Shown: positions 22,405-31,329, numbered from the stretch's first letter. The stretch: 35,687 bases of DNA from JANRIZ01 sp033764445 (GCA_033764445.1 JANRIZ010000029.1:1-35687); one strand, 5' to 3'. Program-made: numbers and translations. The notes: generated by a model not told the origin, from the letters alone.

Positions 22405-24218
22405 AGGGTGGCCCCGGATTGACGGTGCCAGAGTGCGAAGAGAAACAAAGTCCAGACCTGGTTGGTGTGGTCCCGCTGCCCCCGCAGGTGCGGGAGCGTG
22501 ATGGTCTTCCACACACGGGAACTGAAAATTCCCTGATCCCTGAGGGACTCCGGTCCGAGCAGTTCGGTGATCAGCGGTTTGAGCCGTCCCCGGGTCCATG
22601 CGCGCATGGGCAGGACAAAGCCCCGTTTTGGGGCCTGGCGCAGGGATTCCGGGAGCCGTGGAGACACCATTTTGCGGAAGAATTCCTTTGGGTGGATGCC
22701 GCCTGTCCGCAATTTACCGGGCATCCGGAACACCGTCTCCACCAATTCGTGGTCCAGGAAGGGAACCCGGGCCTCGACGGAATGCGCCATGGAGAAGCGG
22801 TCAGTCACAAACAGGAATTCCTCGGGCAACTGGAGCTGGAAATCAACCGCAGCGACCGCGTCATGCGGGCAGGAAGCCCCCGAAGCCCTCCAGACATTTT
22901 CGATCAGAGCCTCCGTAGAGATCCGACCCGGTGAGACGAGCAGCGAATCCCGGACAGCGTCGCTGAAAAACCGGTGGTACAGATGTCCGTGGGGATGGCG
23001 GCAAAGACCGAGAATATCCGAGGGGGTTTTCCAGCGCCAGGCCTGGCGTGCGGACCACAGAAGGCGGTACAGGGGCCCCCTCAGAAAGGGGAGATATTTC
23101 CCGTAATTTCCGAAAAGCTCATCCCCGCCCGTTCCGGTCAGACAGACCTTCTGGTGCCGTCCGACACGCTGATACACAAACCAGGAGGGAAGCCCCCCCG
23201 CGTAGGGTTCATCCAGATGCCGGAACATGGTGTCGAGTTCGTCGAGGACCGCCTCCTCATTGAGGATGATTTCCGTGTGGGTTGAGCCGAAATGCCGGGC
23301 CACCTCCCGGGCCAGGGGCAATTCGTCCAGATCCCCGGCGGCGGCCCCAAACCCCAGGGAATAGGTGTGGACCCGGCCCAGGCCCAGTTCGGCGAGAATG
23401 GACATCAGGACCGAGGAGTCCAGCCCGCCCGAGAGGGAAACCGCCAGCGGCACGTCCGAAAGAGTCCATCGTTTGACCGCCTCGCGCATTTTGACGGTGA
23501 GGAGGGATTCCCATTCCCCCTCGGAGAGTTCCTGTTTCGGTCCGTTGACCGGCAGATGCCAGTAGCGGGAGACCTTGAGAGAGCGATTGTCCAGATCATA
23601 GGTCATGAAATGTCCGGCGGGCAGTTTTTGGACATCGCGGTAGATGGTCATGGGGGCCGGAATGAACTGGAGACTCAGGAAATGTCCGAGCGCCTCATGA
23701 TTGATTCCGCGGCCGACCATCGGGAGCGTGAGCAGGCTTTTGATCTCGGAGGCAAAGGCCAGTCCGTCCGGTTGCAGACAGTAGTGAAGCGGCTTGATGC
23801 CCATGCGGTCACGGGCTCCGAACAGCCGCCGTTTTTTCCGGTCGAGGATGACAAAGGCAAACATGCCATTGAGGTCGTCGAGCATGGACTCGCCGCATTC
23901 CTCGTACAGGTGAAGCAGCACCTCCGTATCCGAGTGGGCGGTTTTGAACCGGTGCCCCTTTGCGAGCAGACCCGGACGGAGGTCGGGGGCGTTGTAAATC
24001 TCCCCGTTGAAGACAATCCAGACGGAATCATCCTCATTGGACATGGGCTGGCCGCCGCCCTCCAGATCAATGATGCTCAGGCGGCGCATGCCCATCGCCA
24101 CGCCCAGAGGGTCGTGATGTTCGCCGAACCCGTCCGGTCCCCGGTGGATGATTGCCTCATTCATCCGGGAGAGGCGGTGAAGGTGGCCGGGAAAGGTGAT
24201 GCCGACGATGCCGCACAT
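22401..24218 (-). CDS. asnB: Asparagine synthase (glutamine-hydrolysing) family amidotransferase
   Basis: The 605-residue protein has an N-terminal class II glutamine amidotransferase domain with Cys2 as nucleophile (MCGIVGI), RRLSIIDLEGGGQPM and FNGEIYN (70-76), and a C-terminal synthetase domain with the PP-loop SGGLDSS (263-269) and TGTGGDELFGNY. It can transfer ammonia from Gln to a carboxylate. In housekeeping form the target is aspartate. Homologues in surface-polysaccharide loci are often thought to amidate uronic acids or other sugars, and the location favours that here. Both domains look intact and full length. A 98-base gap, without visible promoter or terminator, separates it from the transketolase gene upstream. 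Confidence 0.92.
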   Translation of the reverse strand: MCGIVGITFPGHLHRLSRMNEAIIHRGPDGFGEHHDPLGVAMGMRRLSIIDLEGGGQPMSNEDDSVWIVFNGEIYNAPDLRPGLLAKGHRFKTAHSDTEVLLHLYEECGESMLDDLNGMFAFVILDRKKRRLFGARDRMGIKPLHYCLQPDGLAFASEIKSLLTLPMVGRGINHEALGHFLSLQFIPAPMTIYRDVQKLPAGHFMTYDLDNRSLKVSRYWHLPVNGPKQELSEGEWESLLTVKMREAVKRWTLSDVPLAVSLSGGLDSSVLMSILAELGLGRVHTYSLGFGAAAGDLDELPLAREVARHFGSTHTEIILNEEAVLDELDTMFRHLDEPYAGGLPSWFVYQRVGRHQKVCLTGTGGDELFGNYGKYLPFLRGPLYRLLWSARQAWRWKTPSDILGLCRHPHGHLYHRFFSDAVRDSLLVSPGRISTEALIENVWRASGASCPHDAVAAVDFQLQLPEEFLFVTDRFSMAHSVEARVPFLDHELVETVFRMPGKLRTGGIHPKEFFRKMVSPRLPESLRQAPKRGFVLPMRAWTRGRLKPLITELLGPESLRDQGIFSSRVWKTITLPHLRGQRDHTNQVWTLFLFALWHRQSGATL

Positions 24219-24316
24219 GGTGTTTTTTCCGGTGACAGAGGCCCGAGAGGCGTTGCAGATTGCTGGAAGGGATTTACGGTGACAGTTCCATCCCTGGAAC
24301 CGCTGCGGATCGGAGG

Positions 24317-25237
24317 TCAGTTCAATCTGCTGAGAATCGCCTCACTGATTTTGGCCGGGGTCAGGCCGTAATGTTCCCGGGCGAATTCCTGTTCCCCGGC
24401 CGTGTGCAGAAAGTGGTCGCCCGTACCCAGCCGGATCATCCGGGCCCTGGGACCGTCCCCGTCGGCGAGCCATTCAGCCACCGATCCTCCCAGTCCGCCC
24501 AGGATGGAATGTTCCTCGAGGGTTGCCACCAGTTTGAATTTTGAGAAGGCGGAGCGGAGGTAATCCTCGTCGAGCGGTTTGACCGTGTGAAAGCTGACGA
24601 CCTCGCAGGAGACGCCCTTTTGGGCGAGCAAACCGGCTGTTTCCATCGCCGAGGGCAGCATGTTTCCGGTGGACAGCAGGGCGACCTCGGAGCCCGACCG
24701 GATGGGCAGAGCCTTGCCGATGGTCAGTTCGGGAGTGGAGGCATGCACGGTCGGCTCCCCCTTTTTGCCGATCCGCATGTAGACCGGACCGTTCCAAAGC
24801 CGTGAGGCCCGGAGCAGGGCCCGCACCTCAAATGCATCCGCCGGGCAGAGGACCGTCATTCCCGGCAGGACGCGCATGACGGCAATGTCCTCGCAGGAGT
24901 GATGGGTGACCCCCAGCGACGCGTAGGAAAGACCCGAACCCGTTCCCACGATGGTCACCGGCTTTTGGTGGTAGCAGACATCCACGCGGATCTGTTCGTA
25001 GCACCGGTAGGTGATGAAGGGGGTGATCGTGTAGCAGATCGGTCGGAACCCGCCACTGGCGAGACCCGCCGCCATGCCGATCATATTCGCCTCGGCCACG
25101 CCGCAATTGAAGAGCCGGTCCGGGAACTGATCCTTGAATCTGTCGAAGAGCCGGTTGCCGATATCCGCCGTCATCATGATCAGCGTGGGATCGGTGGCCG
25201 CCAGGGCGGTGATTTCACTGGCAAAGGCGTTTCTCAT
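24317..25237 (-). CDS. Transketolase C-terminal subunit (pyrimidine-binding and C domains)
   Basis: The 306-residue protein corresponds to the second half of transketolase. It has the Glu that activates thiamine diphosphate in NCGVAEANMIG (Glu49), followed by AAGLASGGFRPICYTITPF, SCEDIAVMRVLPGMTVLCPAD and the C-terminal domain with ILGGLGGSVAEWL. The split two-subunit form is common in archaea and in sugar-biosynthesis clusters of bacteria. It moves two-carbon ketol units between sugars or onto an aldehyde. The ATG overlaps the stop of the N-subunit gene (ATGA, 25234-25237), fitting a stoichiometric heteromer. Confidence 0.92.
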   Translation of the reverse strand: MRNAFASEITALAATDPTLIMMTADIGNRLFDRFKDQFPDRLFNCGVAEANMIGMAAGLASGGFRPICYTITPFITYRCYEQIRVDVCYHQKPVTIVGTGSGLSYASLGVTHHSCEDIAVMRVLPGMTVLCPADAFEVRALLRASRLWNGPVYMRIGKKGEPTVHASTPELTIGKALPIRSGSEVALLSTGNMLPSAMETAGLLAQKGVSCEVVSFHTVKPLDEDYLRSAFSKFKLVATLEEHSILGGLGGSVAEWLADGDGPRARMIRLGTGDHFLHTAGEQEFAREHYGLTPAKISEAILSRLN

Positions 25238-26073
25238 ACCAGGGCATCCCCCACAAGATTCAGTTCGACCCGGGCCTTTTCGACCTCCTCTGCGGAGGGG
25301 GACCGATAATGCCAGTTGTTGTCATCCTCCATAAAGCTGACACCCTTGCCCTTGACGGTATGGGCCACAATGACCGTGGGGCGGCCGTGGGGGTCCGGGA
25401 ATTTTGAGAAGGCGCCCAGGATTTCAGACAGGTTGTGGCCGTCAATTTCATGGCAGGCCCAGCCGAAGGACTCCCATTTGGCTCGGAGCGGATCCATGGC
25501 CATGATTTCCGTGGAACGTCCCGTGGCCTGCCATTTGTTGAAATCCACCATGGCCAGCAGGTGCGAGAGACCGTGTTTTGGTGCGAAGAGAGCCGCCTCC
25601 CAGACGGACCCCTCCTGACATTCCCCATCGCTCATGACCACCGCGACGCGGTAATCCTGTTTTCTGATTTTGGCGGCCAGCGCCATGCCGATCCCCACCG
25701 GAAGACCGTGGCCGAGCGAACCCGTGGCCCATTCCACACCCGGGGCACAGCCCGGGGAGGGTTGTTCGGGCAGATGGCCCCCGTCCTCATTGTAATGATC
25801 CAGGTCGCCCAGGGGAAAAACCCCCCGGAACGCCAGGGCCGCATAGAGGGTACTGACCGCGTGACCCTTGCTGAGGATGAACCGGTCGCGACCCGGGTCG
25901 GCAGGATGGGCCGGGTCAAAACGCAGAAGGTTCGTGTAGGCCAAGGTGACCAGGTCCACACAGGAGAGGGCGCTGGCGAGGTGGGCGGACTTGGCGAGAT
26001 GCGACATCTGGATGATCTTCAGACGGGTTCGTCTGAGGGTCAGGTCCAGTTCGGGGAGGCTGGGGGTCGTCAT
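25234..26073 (-). CDS. Transketolase N-terminal subunit (diphosphate-binding domain)
   Basis: The 279-residue protein is the first half of transketolase: SKGHAVSTLYAAL (68-80), GSLGHGLPVGIGMALAAK (118-135) and the Mg-diphosphate-binding SDGECQEGSVWEA with DGE at 149-151 and Asn179 (VDFNKWQATG). The usual GDG is SDG here, a small variation. Together with the downstream partner it makes a complete thiamine-dependent enzyme. Its place among a SIS isomerase, a sugar kinase/nucleotidyltransferase and SDRs suggests it supplies or branches a sugar precursor, and is not the housekeeping pentose-phosphate enzyme. Confidence 0.92.
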   Translation of the reverse strand: MTTPSLPELDLTLRRTRLKIIQMSHLAKSAHLASALSCVDLVTLAYTNLLRFDPAHPADPGRDRFILSKGHAVSTLYAALAFRGVFPLGDLDHYNEDGGHLPEQPSPGCAPGVEWATGSLGHGLPVGIGMALAAKIRKQDYRVAVVMSDGECQEGSVWEAALFAPKHGLSHLLAMVDFNKWQATGRSTEIMAMDPLRAKWESFGWACHEIDGHNLSEILGAFSKFPDPHGRPTVIVAHTVKGKGVSFMEDDNNWHYRSPSAEEVEKARVELNLVGDALV

Positions 26074-26094
26074 CGGAGCAAAGATTTGCGGGGG

Positions 26095-27093
26095 TCAGCT
26101 GAGTTTGACTTCCTGCATGCGTTTGATGTTGTAATAGAGCGTATTGGACATGGAATCCGGGATTTTGCCCAGATCAAAGGCGTTTTTGAGGTCGCGCACG
26201 GCATCCTCAATGGTCCGGGAAGCCTCGAAGCCGAGTTCCCGTTTGAGTTTTTCCGAGGAGATGTGGTAGGAGCGGTTGTCATCGGTCGGTGTCGTGACAA
26301 TCTCGACATTTTTGCCCACCACGTCGCGGACAATTTCGGCGATCTGCATGACCGTCTGATTGTGGTAGCCCGCGTTGTAGATTTTCCCATCGATGAGACT
26401 GTCCTCCCATTCCAGACTCTTCAGGTAGAAATCGCACATGTCATCGATATGGATGTTGGGCCGTTTCTGATTTCCCCCAAAGACCGTGATCTTGTTCTTG
26501 TTGATCGCGTGGTTGGTCAGAATGTTGACCGTCAGGTCCAGGCGCAGACGCGGGGAATAACCGCAGACGGTGGCCGGGCGGACCGTCAGACAGGTGAACC
26601 CCTTCGTGCGGCGTTTTTCGAGTTCCTCCTCACACATGGCCTTGAACTTGGAATAATCCGTCAGGGGCTCGAGGGGCAGGTTTTCGGTGACATTGTCGAC
26701 TTCCTTGATCCCGTACACACTTGAGGAGGAGGCGTAGATGAAGCGGCGCACCCCGGAGTCCTTGGCGATTTCCACCAGCGGGATGAAGGCGTCGTAGTTG
26801 ATGCTTTTGCCCAGGCCCGGGTTGAGTTCGAAACTCGGGTCGTTGGAGATGCAGGCCAGGTGGATGACGGCATCGGCCCCCCTGAGGGATTTTTCGAGGA
26901 CCTCTCGGTGGCGCATGTCCCCCTCGATGAAAGTCAGGAGCGGGTTGTCCCGGACCGCGTCAAAAACCTGCCGGCCGTAGAGGAACAGGTCCAGGACCCG
27001 GACCTGGTATCCTGCGGAGAGAAGTTTGGGGACAAGTTGTGATCCGACATAGCCGGCACCGCCGGTGACGAGGACAGTTTTGATTTTGGACAT
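26095..27093 (-). CDS. NAD-dependent epimerase/dehydratase family protein
   Basis: The 332-residue extended SDR has TGGAGYVGSQL (10-20), ACISNDPSFELNP (80-92), ASSSSVYG (121-128) and YSKFK with Tyr147 and Lys151. RPATVCGYSPRLRLDLTVN and NIHIDDMCDFY mark the subgroup often found in lipopolysaccharide and capsule loci next to heptose-like enzymes. It most resembles UDP-glucose-4-epimerase-like proteins, but the substrate could be an NDP-heptose or related sugar made by the adjacent genes. It lies ten bases after the nucleotidyltransferase-kinase gene and 21 bases before the transketolase pair. Confidence 0.88.
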   Translation of the reverse strand: MSKIKTVLVTGGAGYVGSQLVPKLLSAGYQVRVLDLFLYGRQVFDAVRDNPLLTFIEGDMRHREVLEKSLRGADAVIHLACISNDPSFELNPGLGKSINYDAFIPLVEIAKDSGVRRFIYASSSSVYGIKEVDNVTENLPLEPLTDYSKFKAMCEEELEKRRTKGFTCLTVRPATVCGYSPRLRLDLTVNILTNHAINKNKITVFGGNQKRPNIHIDDMCDFYLKSLEWEDSLIDGKIYNAGYHNQTVMQIAEIVRDVVGKNVEIVTTPTDDNRSYHISSEKLKRELGFEASRTIEDAVRDLKNAFDLGKIPDSMSNTLYYNIKRMQEVKLS

Positions 27094-27103
27094 AGGATGT
27101 TTT

Positions 27104-28642
27104 TTAATGGTTGAGCAGAGTCATTCCGGCCTTGAGCAGGACCTGTTTGGAAATCGGTTTCGAGTTGCCGAAAATTTTGACCGCCTGTCCGCCGGCCAGC
27201 TGGCCGATGAAGGTGGCCAGCCCGATGGGCAGCCCCTGTTTGGCCGAGAGAGCCGCCACCGAGAAGAAGGCGTCCCCCGCGCCGACGGTGTCCAGCACCT
27301 GGGTTTCAAAAGGCAGCAGAAGGACCGGATCGGACTTTCCATCCAGACCGATGGTTTCGATCCCGCCCCGTGTCAGCCAGGCATAACCGGATCCGAAACC
27401 GGCCCTGATTTTTTCGAGTTCCTCCCGGTGGTTGATATGGCGCCGGGCGCAGGCGAGGAGAATTTCCATCTCATCCAGGGAAAAACAATCGGCCCGGTGA
27501 TACTGGCGGGTGATGATGTTGAACCCGTGGTTGTTGCTGTTGGTCTGGCAGTTGAGGGCCATAAAACGGGCCTGGGCCTGGATCAGCCCCCTGATTTTTT
27601 CCTGCAGAAGCCCGTGGCCGAAGTCGGCCACCACCACCAGATCGTAGTCCCTGAGCATGCGGTCGAGCCGGGAGAGAATCAGGTCCACGACTTCCTCTGC
27701 GGGGGGGGCCGCGTCGATAAAGTTGACCGAGAAGAGTTTGCTCAGCTCCTTGCCCTCGGCAATCGGTTCCACAAACCGGTGTTTGATGATGGTGGTGAAT
27801 TTTTCATGGCGGATGATCCTGTCATCGGCCCCGGCAACATGGCGGCGGATTTCGGCGTCGGCCCAGGTTTCCGTGCCGGCGAGGCTGAGGAGATGTGTCT
27901 GGGGACAGAATTGTTTGATGTGCCGGTAGACCGCCAGCGAGCCCCCCGCCTGCATGTCCTCCTCCATGAAGCGTGAGGAAATGATCCGGTTTTTGGAGGT
28001 GAGCCCCTGCACCCGGACCGTCGCATAGCGGTCAAAAATGACGTCGCCCACGACCAGCACCCGGAGCGTTTCGAAGCCGTTGATGACGTCCCTGAAATTC
28101 TCCGGCGAGACCGAGCGGGACAGTTGCCCGCAGAAGGATTTGATCGGATCGGGGAGATGGCTGAAAAAGTTGTTGATCAGCCGGGAGGAGCTGAAGACCA
28201 CACTGCCCAGATACCGGACCTCGCCCCCCACCGATTCAACGGCGCGGACGTCCTCAAGGATGTTTCCGGTCACATCCAGGCTCGGGTCCTCATATTCACG
28301 TCCCTTGCAATAGATGTGGGGCCGGACACATTCGATGGCCGCGACGGAATTTGAAAACGGGATGAGGACCACGTAGTCAACAAAACCGATGGCGGCAAGA
28401 CTCCTGGCCCGGAGCTGGTCGTTGAAATAGGGGCGACCCGGGCCCTTGTTGACAAATTTTTCAGAGGTGAGAGTCACGACCAGCACATCCCCCAGGGCGC
28501 GGGCCTCCTCCAGATGGATGAGGTGGCCCGGGTGGACCAGATCGAAAGTGCCGTGGCAGTGGACGATTTTTTTCCCCTGCGCCCGCAGCCCTGCAAAATG
28601 CGCCGCCGCCGAGTCGAAGGGGATTATTTTTTCGGGGTACAT
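27104..28642 (-). CDS. Nucleotidyltransferase-PfkB sugar kinase fusion (HldE-like, reversed domain order)
   Basis: The 512-residue protein begins with a cytidylyltransferase-type domain (about 25-160) containing GTFDLVHPGHLIHLEEA, whose HxGH (37-40) binds nucleotide phosphates. A PfkB/ribokinase domain (about 192-510) follows, starting RVLVVGDVIFDRY, with AGGSLAVYRHI (232-242) and DTVGAGDAFFSVAAL (451-465), the catalytic Asp being in GAGD. Both halves are most like those of HldE/RfaE, which phosphorylates and then adenylylates D-glycero-D-manno-heptose. In HldE the kinase comes first, so this is a circularly swapped arrangement. Both active sites look intact. It probably activates a heptose or related sugar made by the neighbouring SIS protein and transketolase. 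A C8 tract lies in the kinase part (27701-27708). Confidence 0.88.
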   Translation of the reverse strand: MYPEKIIPFDSAAAHFAGLRAQGKKIVHCHGTFDLVHPGHLIHLEEARALGDVLVVTLTSEKFVNKGPGRPYFNDQLRARSLAAIGFVDYVVLIPFSNSVAAIECVRPHIYCKGREYEDPSLDVTGNILEDVRAVESVGGEVRYLGSVVFSSSRLINNFFSHLPDPIKSFCGQLSRSVSPENFRDVINGFETLRVLVVGDVIFDRYATVRVQGLTSKNRIISSRFMEEDMQAGGSLAVYRHIKQFCPQTHLLSLAGTETWADAEIRRHVAGADDRIIRHEKFTTIIKHRFVEPIAEGKELSKLFSVNFIDAAPPAEEVVDLILSRLDRMLRDYDLVVVADFGHGLLQEKIRGLIQAQARFMALNCQTNSNNHGFNIITRQYHRADCFSLDEMEILLACARRHINHREELEKIRAGFGSGYAWLTRGGIETIGLDGKSDPVLLLPFETQVLDTVGAGDAFFSVAALSAKQGLPIGLATFIGQLAGGQAVKIFGNSKPISKQVLLKAGMTLLNH

Positions 28643-28661
28643 GGTCGGAGGGCCGGTGACA

Positions 28662-29249
28662 TTAGGCGTGATTTTCAGCCAGACATCTCATCAGCATGTG
28701 GCAGACGACCATTTGAAGGTCCTCGGCCAGCTGCATGTCATGAACCGGGAAATGAATTTTGATGTCCACCAGGGGGAGAGCCCTGCCCCCGTCGAAGCCG
28801 AAGAGGCCGGCGGTGGTGACGTCCATGGACCGGGCCTTGGCGATGGCGGAGAGGATGTTTGGCGAATTGCCGCTGCCGGAGAGCAGGATCAGGAGGTCCC
28901 CCGCCTGTGCAAGAGTCCCGAGCTGATAACTGAAGATGTCCTCGTAGGACAGGTCGTTGCCCAGGCAGGTCAGGACCGCGGGATTGGCGGCCAGGGCGGA
29001 GAACCGGATGCCCTTGATCCTTTTTTTGGCGACCGGGTAGATGAAGTCATTGGCCCAGTGAATCGCATTGGCCGCACTGCCGCCATTGCCGCAGATAAAA
29101 ACCTGACGGTTCTGATCCCAGGCCCGGTTCATTTCCAGGGCCAGGGGGGCGACTTGGGACCAATCGTGGGCCTCCACAAATTTCCCGAGAGCCTGTGCGT
29201 ACCTGCGGAAGGAGACCGTGGCGGATTCTGCGGAAAGAGGATGGGGCAT
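28662..29249 (-). CDS. SIS-domain phosphosugar isomerase, GmhA-like
   Basis: The 195-residue protein has the phosphosugar-binding GNGGSAA (54-60) and SGSGNSPN (124-131) loops of the SIS family. Its length and sequence (FICGNGGSAANAIHWAND, LTCLGNDLSYEDIF) are close to GmhA, which isomerises sedoheptulose 7-phosphate to a heptose 7-phosphate. His64 and the late LAEDLQMVVCHMLM segment match the metal-binding region of GmhA, but the second ligand is Asp68 where GmhA has Glu. The ATG at 29249 is preferred over one at 29330, which would overlap the preceding gene. It sits 19 bases before the nucleotidyltransferase-kinase gene. Confidence 0.85.
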   Translation of the reverse strand: MPHPLSAESATVSFRRYAQALGKFVEAHDWSQVAPLALEMNRAWDQNRQVFICGNGGSAANAIHWANDFIYPVAKKRIKGIRFSALAANPAVLTCLGNDLSYEDIFSYQLGTLAQAGDLLILLSGSGNSPNILSAIAKARSMDVTTAGLFGFDGGRALPLVDIKIHFPVHDMQLAEDLQMVVCHMLMRCLAENHA

Positions 29250-29269
29250 GGAAGTGGGTCCGTGAGGGG

Positions 29270-30532
29270 TTAAACCGGAGAATGGGAGGAGCCGATCATT
29301 TCGATTTTGGGGAGAAATTTCAGGAAACATCCGCCGCGGTCGGTGTAGGATTTGTTTTTGGACATGATCGGGGCGGCATAACGCCAGGCCAGGATCAGGA
29401 CAATCTCCGGCTTCTCCGGTGAGAGCAGGACTTCCGGGCCGCGAATCGGGAGGGCCAGGCCCGGACTGTAAAGCCCCTGTCGCACGGGGTTGTCATCGAT
29501 CAGATAGTCGATGAGACCGCCGATTTCGAGGTGATACAGGACCGTGGTGACCCCGACGGATGCGCCGTATCCGGCGATTTTTTTCCCGGCGGCCCGTCCG
29601 TCGTGGAGCAACTGATGCAGGCGTTTTTTGGTCATCTCCAGTGAGGCGGACAGTTTTTGATAGGGTTCGGCGGTGGCATAACCCGCCGCGGATTCGTGTC
29701 CGATGGCCTCCGCCACAGAGTGGGCCACCGGCCAGGGTCCCCCGGCGGACTGCACATGGACGCGGATGGAACTGCCCTTGGATTCATTGATGTCCACATC
29801 AAACAGACACATTCCCAGACCTTTGAAGAACCGGGCCAGCGGGGTGACCGAGTGATAGTCGATGTGTTCGTGGTAGATATTGTCAAAGACCACGTCTTCG
29901 GCCAGATATCTGAGGTAACCCGTTTCAAACACAAAGACCCCCCGGTGGCCGATGAGCGTGCGGACCCCCTTCACGAACTCCGACGGATCGGGGACATTGG
30001 CAATCACGTTGTTGGCGATGATCAGGGCGGCAGACCCGTGATCGGCGAGGATTTTTCCGGCCAGGTCCTGGGTGAAGAAATCGTTGAGGGTGGGGATTCC
30101 CGAGGCCGTGGCGCGGGCGGCGATTTCCCGGGCCGGGTCCACTCCCAGAACCCGGAAACCCAGTTCCTGAAAAGCCCTCAACATCGTCCCGTCGTTGCTG
30201 CCGATTTCCACGATGAGACTGCCCGCCGGCAGGGAGAGCTTGTCGCGGACCGTTTTGGCATAATTTTTGAAGTGATCGGCGAGCCCCAGCGAACTGGTGG
30301 TGGTGTAGATGTATTCGCGGTAGAGATATTCCGGATCCACAATGGCCCGGAGCTGGACGTGACCGCATTCCGCGCACTGGTAAAGATCCAGGGGGTAACT
30401 TTCGAGTTTTTCCGGGTGTTGATCCCTGGGAAGATAGTAGTCGCCCACCGGGGTGGGATGCAGGGGGAGAATCAGACGCCAGTGGGTTGACGCGCAGAGG
30501 CGGCAGCATTCGACTTTGGTGATCTTGACCAT
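29270..30532 (-). CDS. Sugar C-methyltransferase (TcaB9-like three-domain protein)
   Basis: The 420-residue protein has the three parts of NDP-sugar C-methyltransferases: an N-terminal zinc-binding domain with C10-x2-C13 and C53-x2-C56 (YQCAECGHVQL), a SAM domain with IVEIGSNDGTML (107-118) and a central YHEHIDYHSV active-site block, and a C-terminal Rossmann-like domain with IAGYGASVGVTTVLYHL and IDDNPVRQGLYSPG. Known members, such as TcaB9 and NovU, methylate a carbon of a 3- or 4-keto sugar. This suggests a C-methyl-branched sugar, provided a keto-sugar intermediate is made here. All key residues are present. It is 37 bases downstream of the SDR gene. Confidence 0.9.
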   Translation of the reverse strand: MVKITKVECCRLCASTHWRLILPLHPTPVGDYYLPRDQHPEKLESYPLDLYQCAECGHVQLRAIVDPEYLYREYIYTTTSSLGLADHFKNYAKTVRDKLSLPAGSLIVEIGSNDGTMLRAFQELGFRVLGVDPAREIAARATASGIPTLNDFFTQDLAGKILADHGSAALIIANNVIANVPDPSEFVKGVRTLIGHRGVFVFETGYLRYLAEDVVFDNIYHEHIDYHSVTPLARFFKGLGMCLFDVDINESKGSSIRVHVQSAGGPWPVAHSVAEAIGHESAAGYATAEPYQKLSASLEMTKKRLHQLLHDGRAAGKKIAGYGASVGVTTVLYHLEIGGLIDYLIDDNPVRQGLYSPGLALPIRGPEVLLSPEKPEIVLILAWRYAAPIMSKNKSYTDRGGCFLKFLPKIEMIGSSHSPV

Positions 30533-30569
30533 AAGGATTGGGGATCGGAACGAAGGGGATCAGTCTTTG

Positions 30570-31310
30570 TTAAGGAAGTCGGAGCCGACTAGCAAGTGAT
30601 TCCTGCCAGTGAAGACCCGCCCCCCCATCGACCACGATTTCCTGGCCGGTGATGAAGGAGGCCTCCTCCGAAAGCAGGAACCGGACAACCCGGGCCGTCT
30701 CATCGGCCGTGCCCATCCGCCGGAGAGGGGTGATGGATCTGTAGAGATCCTGCAATGCCGGATTTTGCGCAAAAAAATGGGCGGATTCCTCCTTCAGCAG
30801 ATTGCCCGGGGCCACGCAGTTGACGCGGATTCCGGAGGGACCGAGTTTGAACGCATAATAACGGGCCATCCCCACGACGCCGGCTTTGGCGACATGATAT
30901 CCCTCGTCCTGTTCCTCGGCCACAAACCGGGAGGCGATGGAACTGAGGATGACGATGGATTTGTCGCCACCGGACGGGAAAAGCGGGAGGGCGGATTCGA
31001 TGAGGTTGCGGGAGGCTGTCAGTGTGGAGGCCAGATTTCCCTCCCATGATCCTTCCCTGCCGCGGTGGCGTTGGAAGAGAGCCATGCCGTGGAGAGAAAC
31101 ACCCGAGGCCCCGAGCGTCTGGATCACCCTGCCCAGCGCCCCGGGATCGGTCAGGTCCGCCTGATGATATTCGGCCCCGCCCAGTTTCTGATCCGTTTCC
31201 GGAAGGGTCCGGGACAGGACATGGCATCGGGCACCCGTCTCCAGGAGTATCCGGGTGCAGGCGCGGCCGATTCCCTTTGTTCCGCCGGCGATCAGAAATG
31301 TTTTTGTCAT
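30570..31310 (-). CDS. Short-chain dehydrogenase/reductase (FabG-like)
   Basis: The 246-residue classical SDR has GGTKGIG (9-15) for cofactor binding, ILSSIAS with catalytic Ser around 123-124, YHVAK (138-142) and INCVAPG-like VNCVAPGNLL, and ends in FITGQEIVVDGG. It would oxidise or reduce a hydroxyl or keto group with NAD(P). It begins 19 bases after the WbuC gene. The ATG at 31310 is clear. The frame upstream is a shadow of the cupin gene. Inside a sugar locus its likely substrate is a keto-sugar intermediate, although fatty or other acyl substrates cannot be excluded. Confidence 0.9.
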   Translation of the reverse strand: MTKTFLIAGGTKGIGRACTRILLETGARCHVLSRTLPETDQKLGGAEYHQADLTDPGALGRVIQTLGASGVSLHGMALFQRHRGREGSWEGNLASTLTASRNLIESALPLFPSGGDKSIVILSSIASRFVAEEQDEGYHVAKAGVVGMARYYAFKLGPSGIRVNCVAPGNLLKEESAHFFAQNPALQDLYRSITPLRRMGTADETARVVRFLLSEEASFITGQEIVVDGGAGLHWQESLASRLRLP

Positions 31311-31329
31311 GGGGGATTTCCGTGTGGGG

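Noticed and set aside
27104..28642. Frameshifted or mis-joined HldE
   Set aside because: The frame is continuous and both domains are complete with intact motifs, so a natural fusion is more likely.
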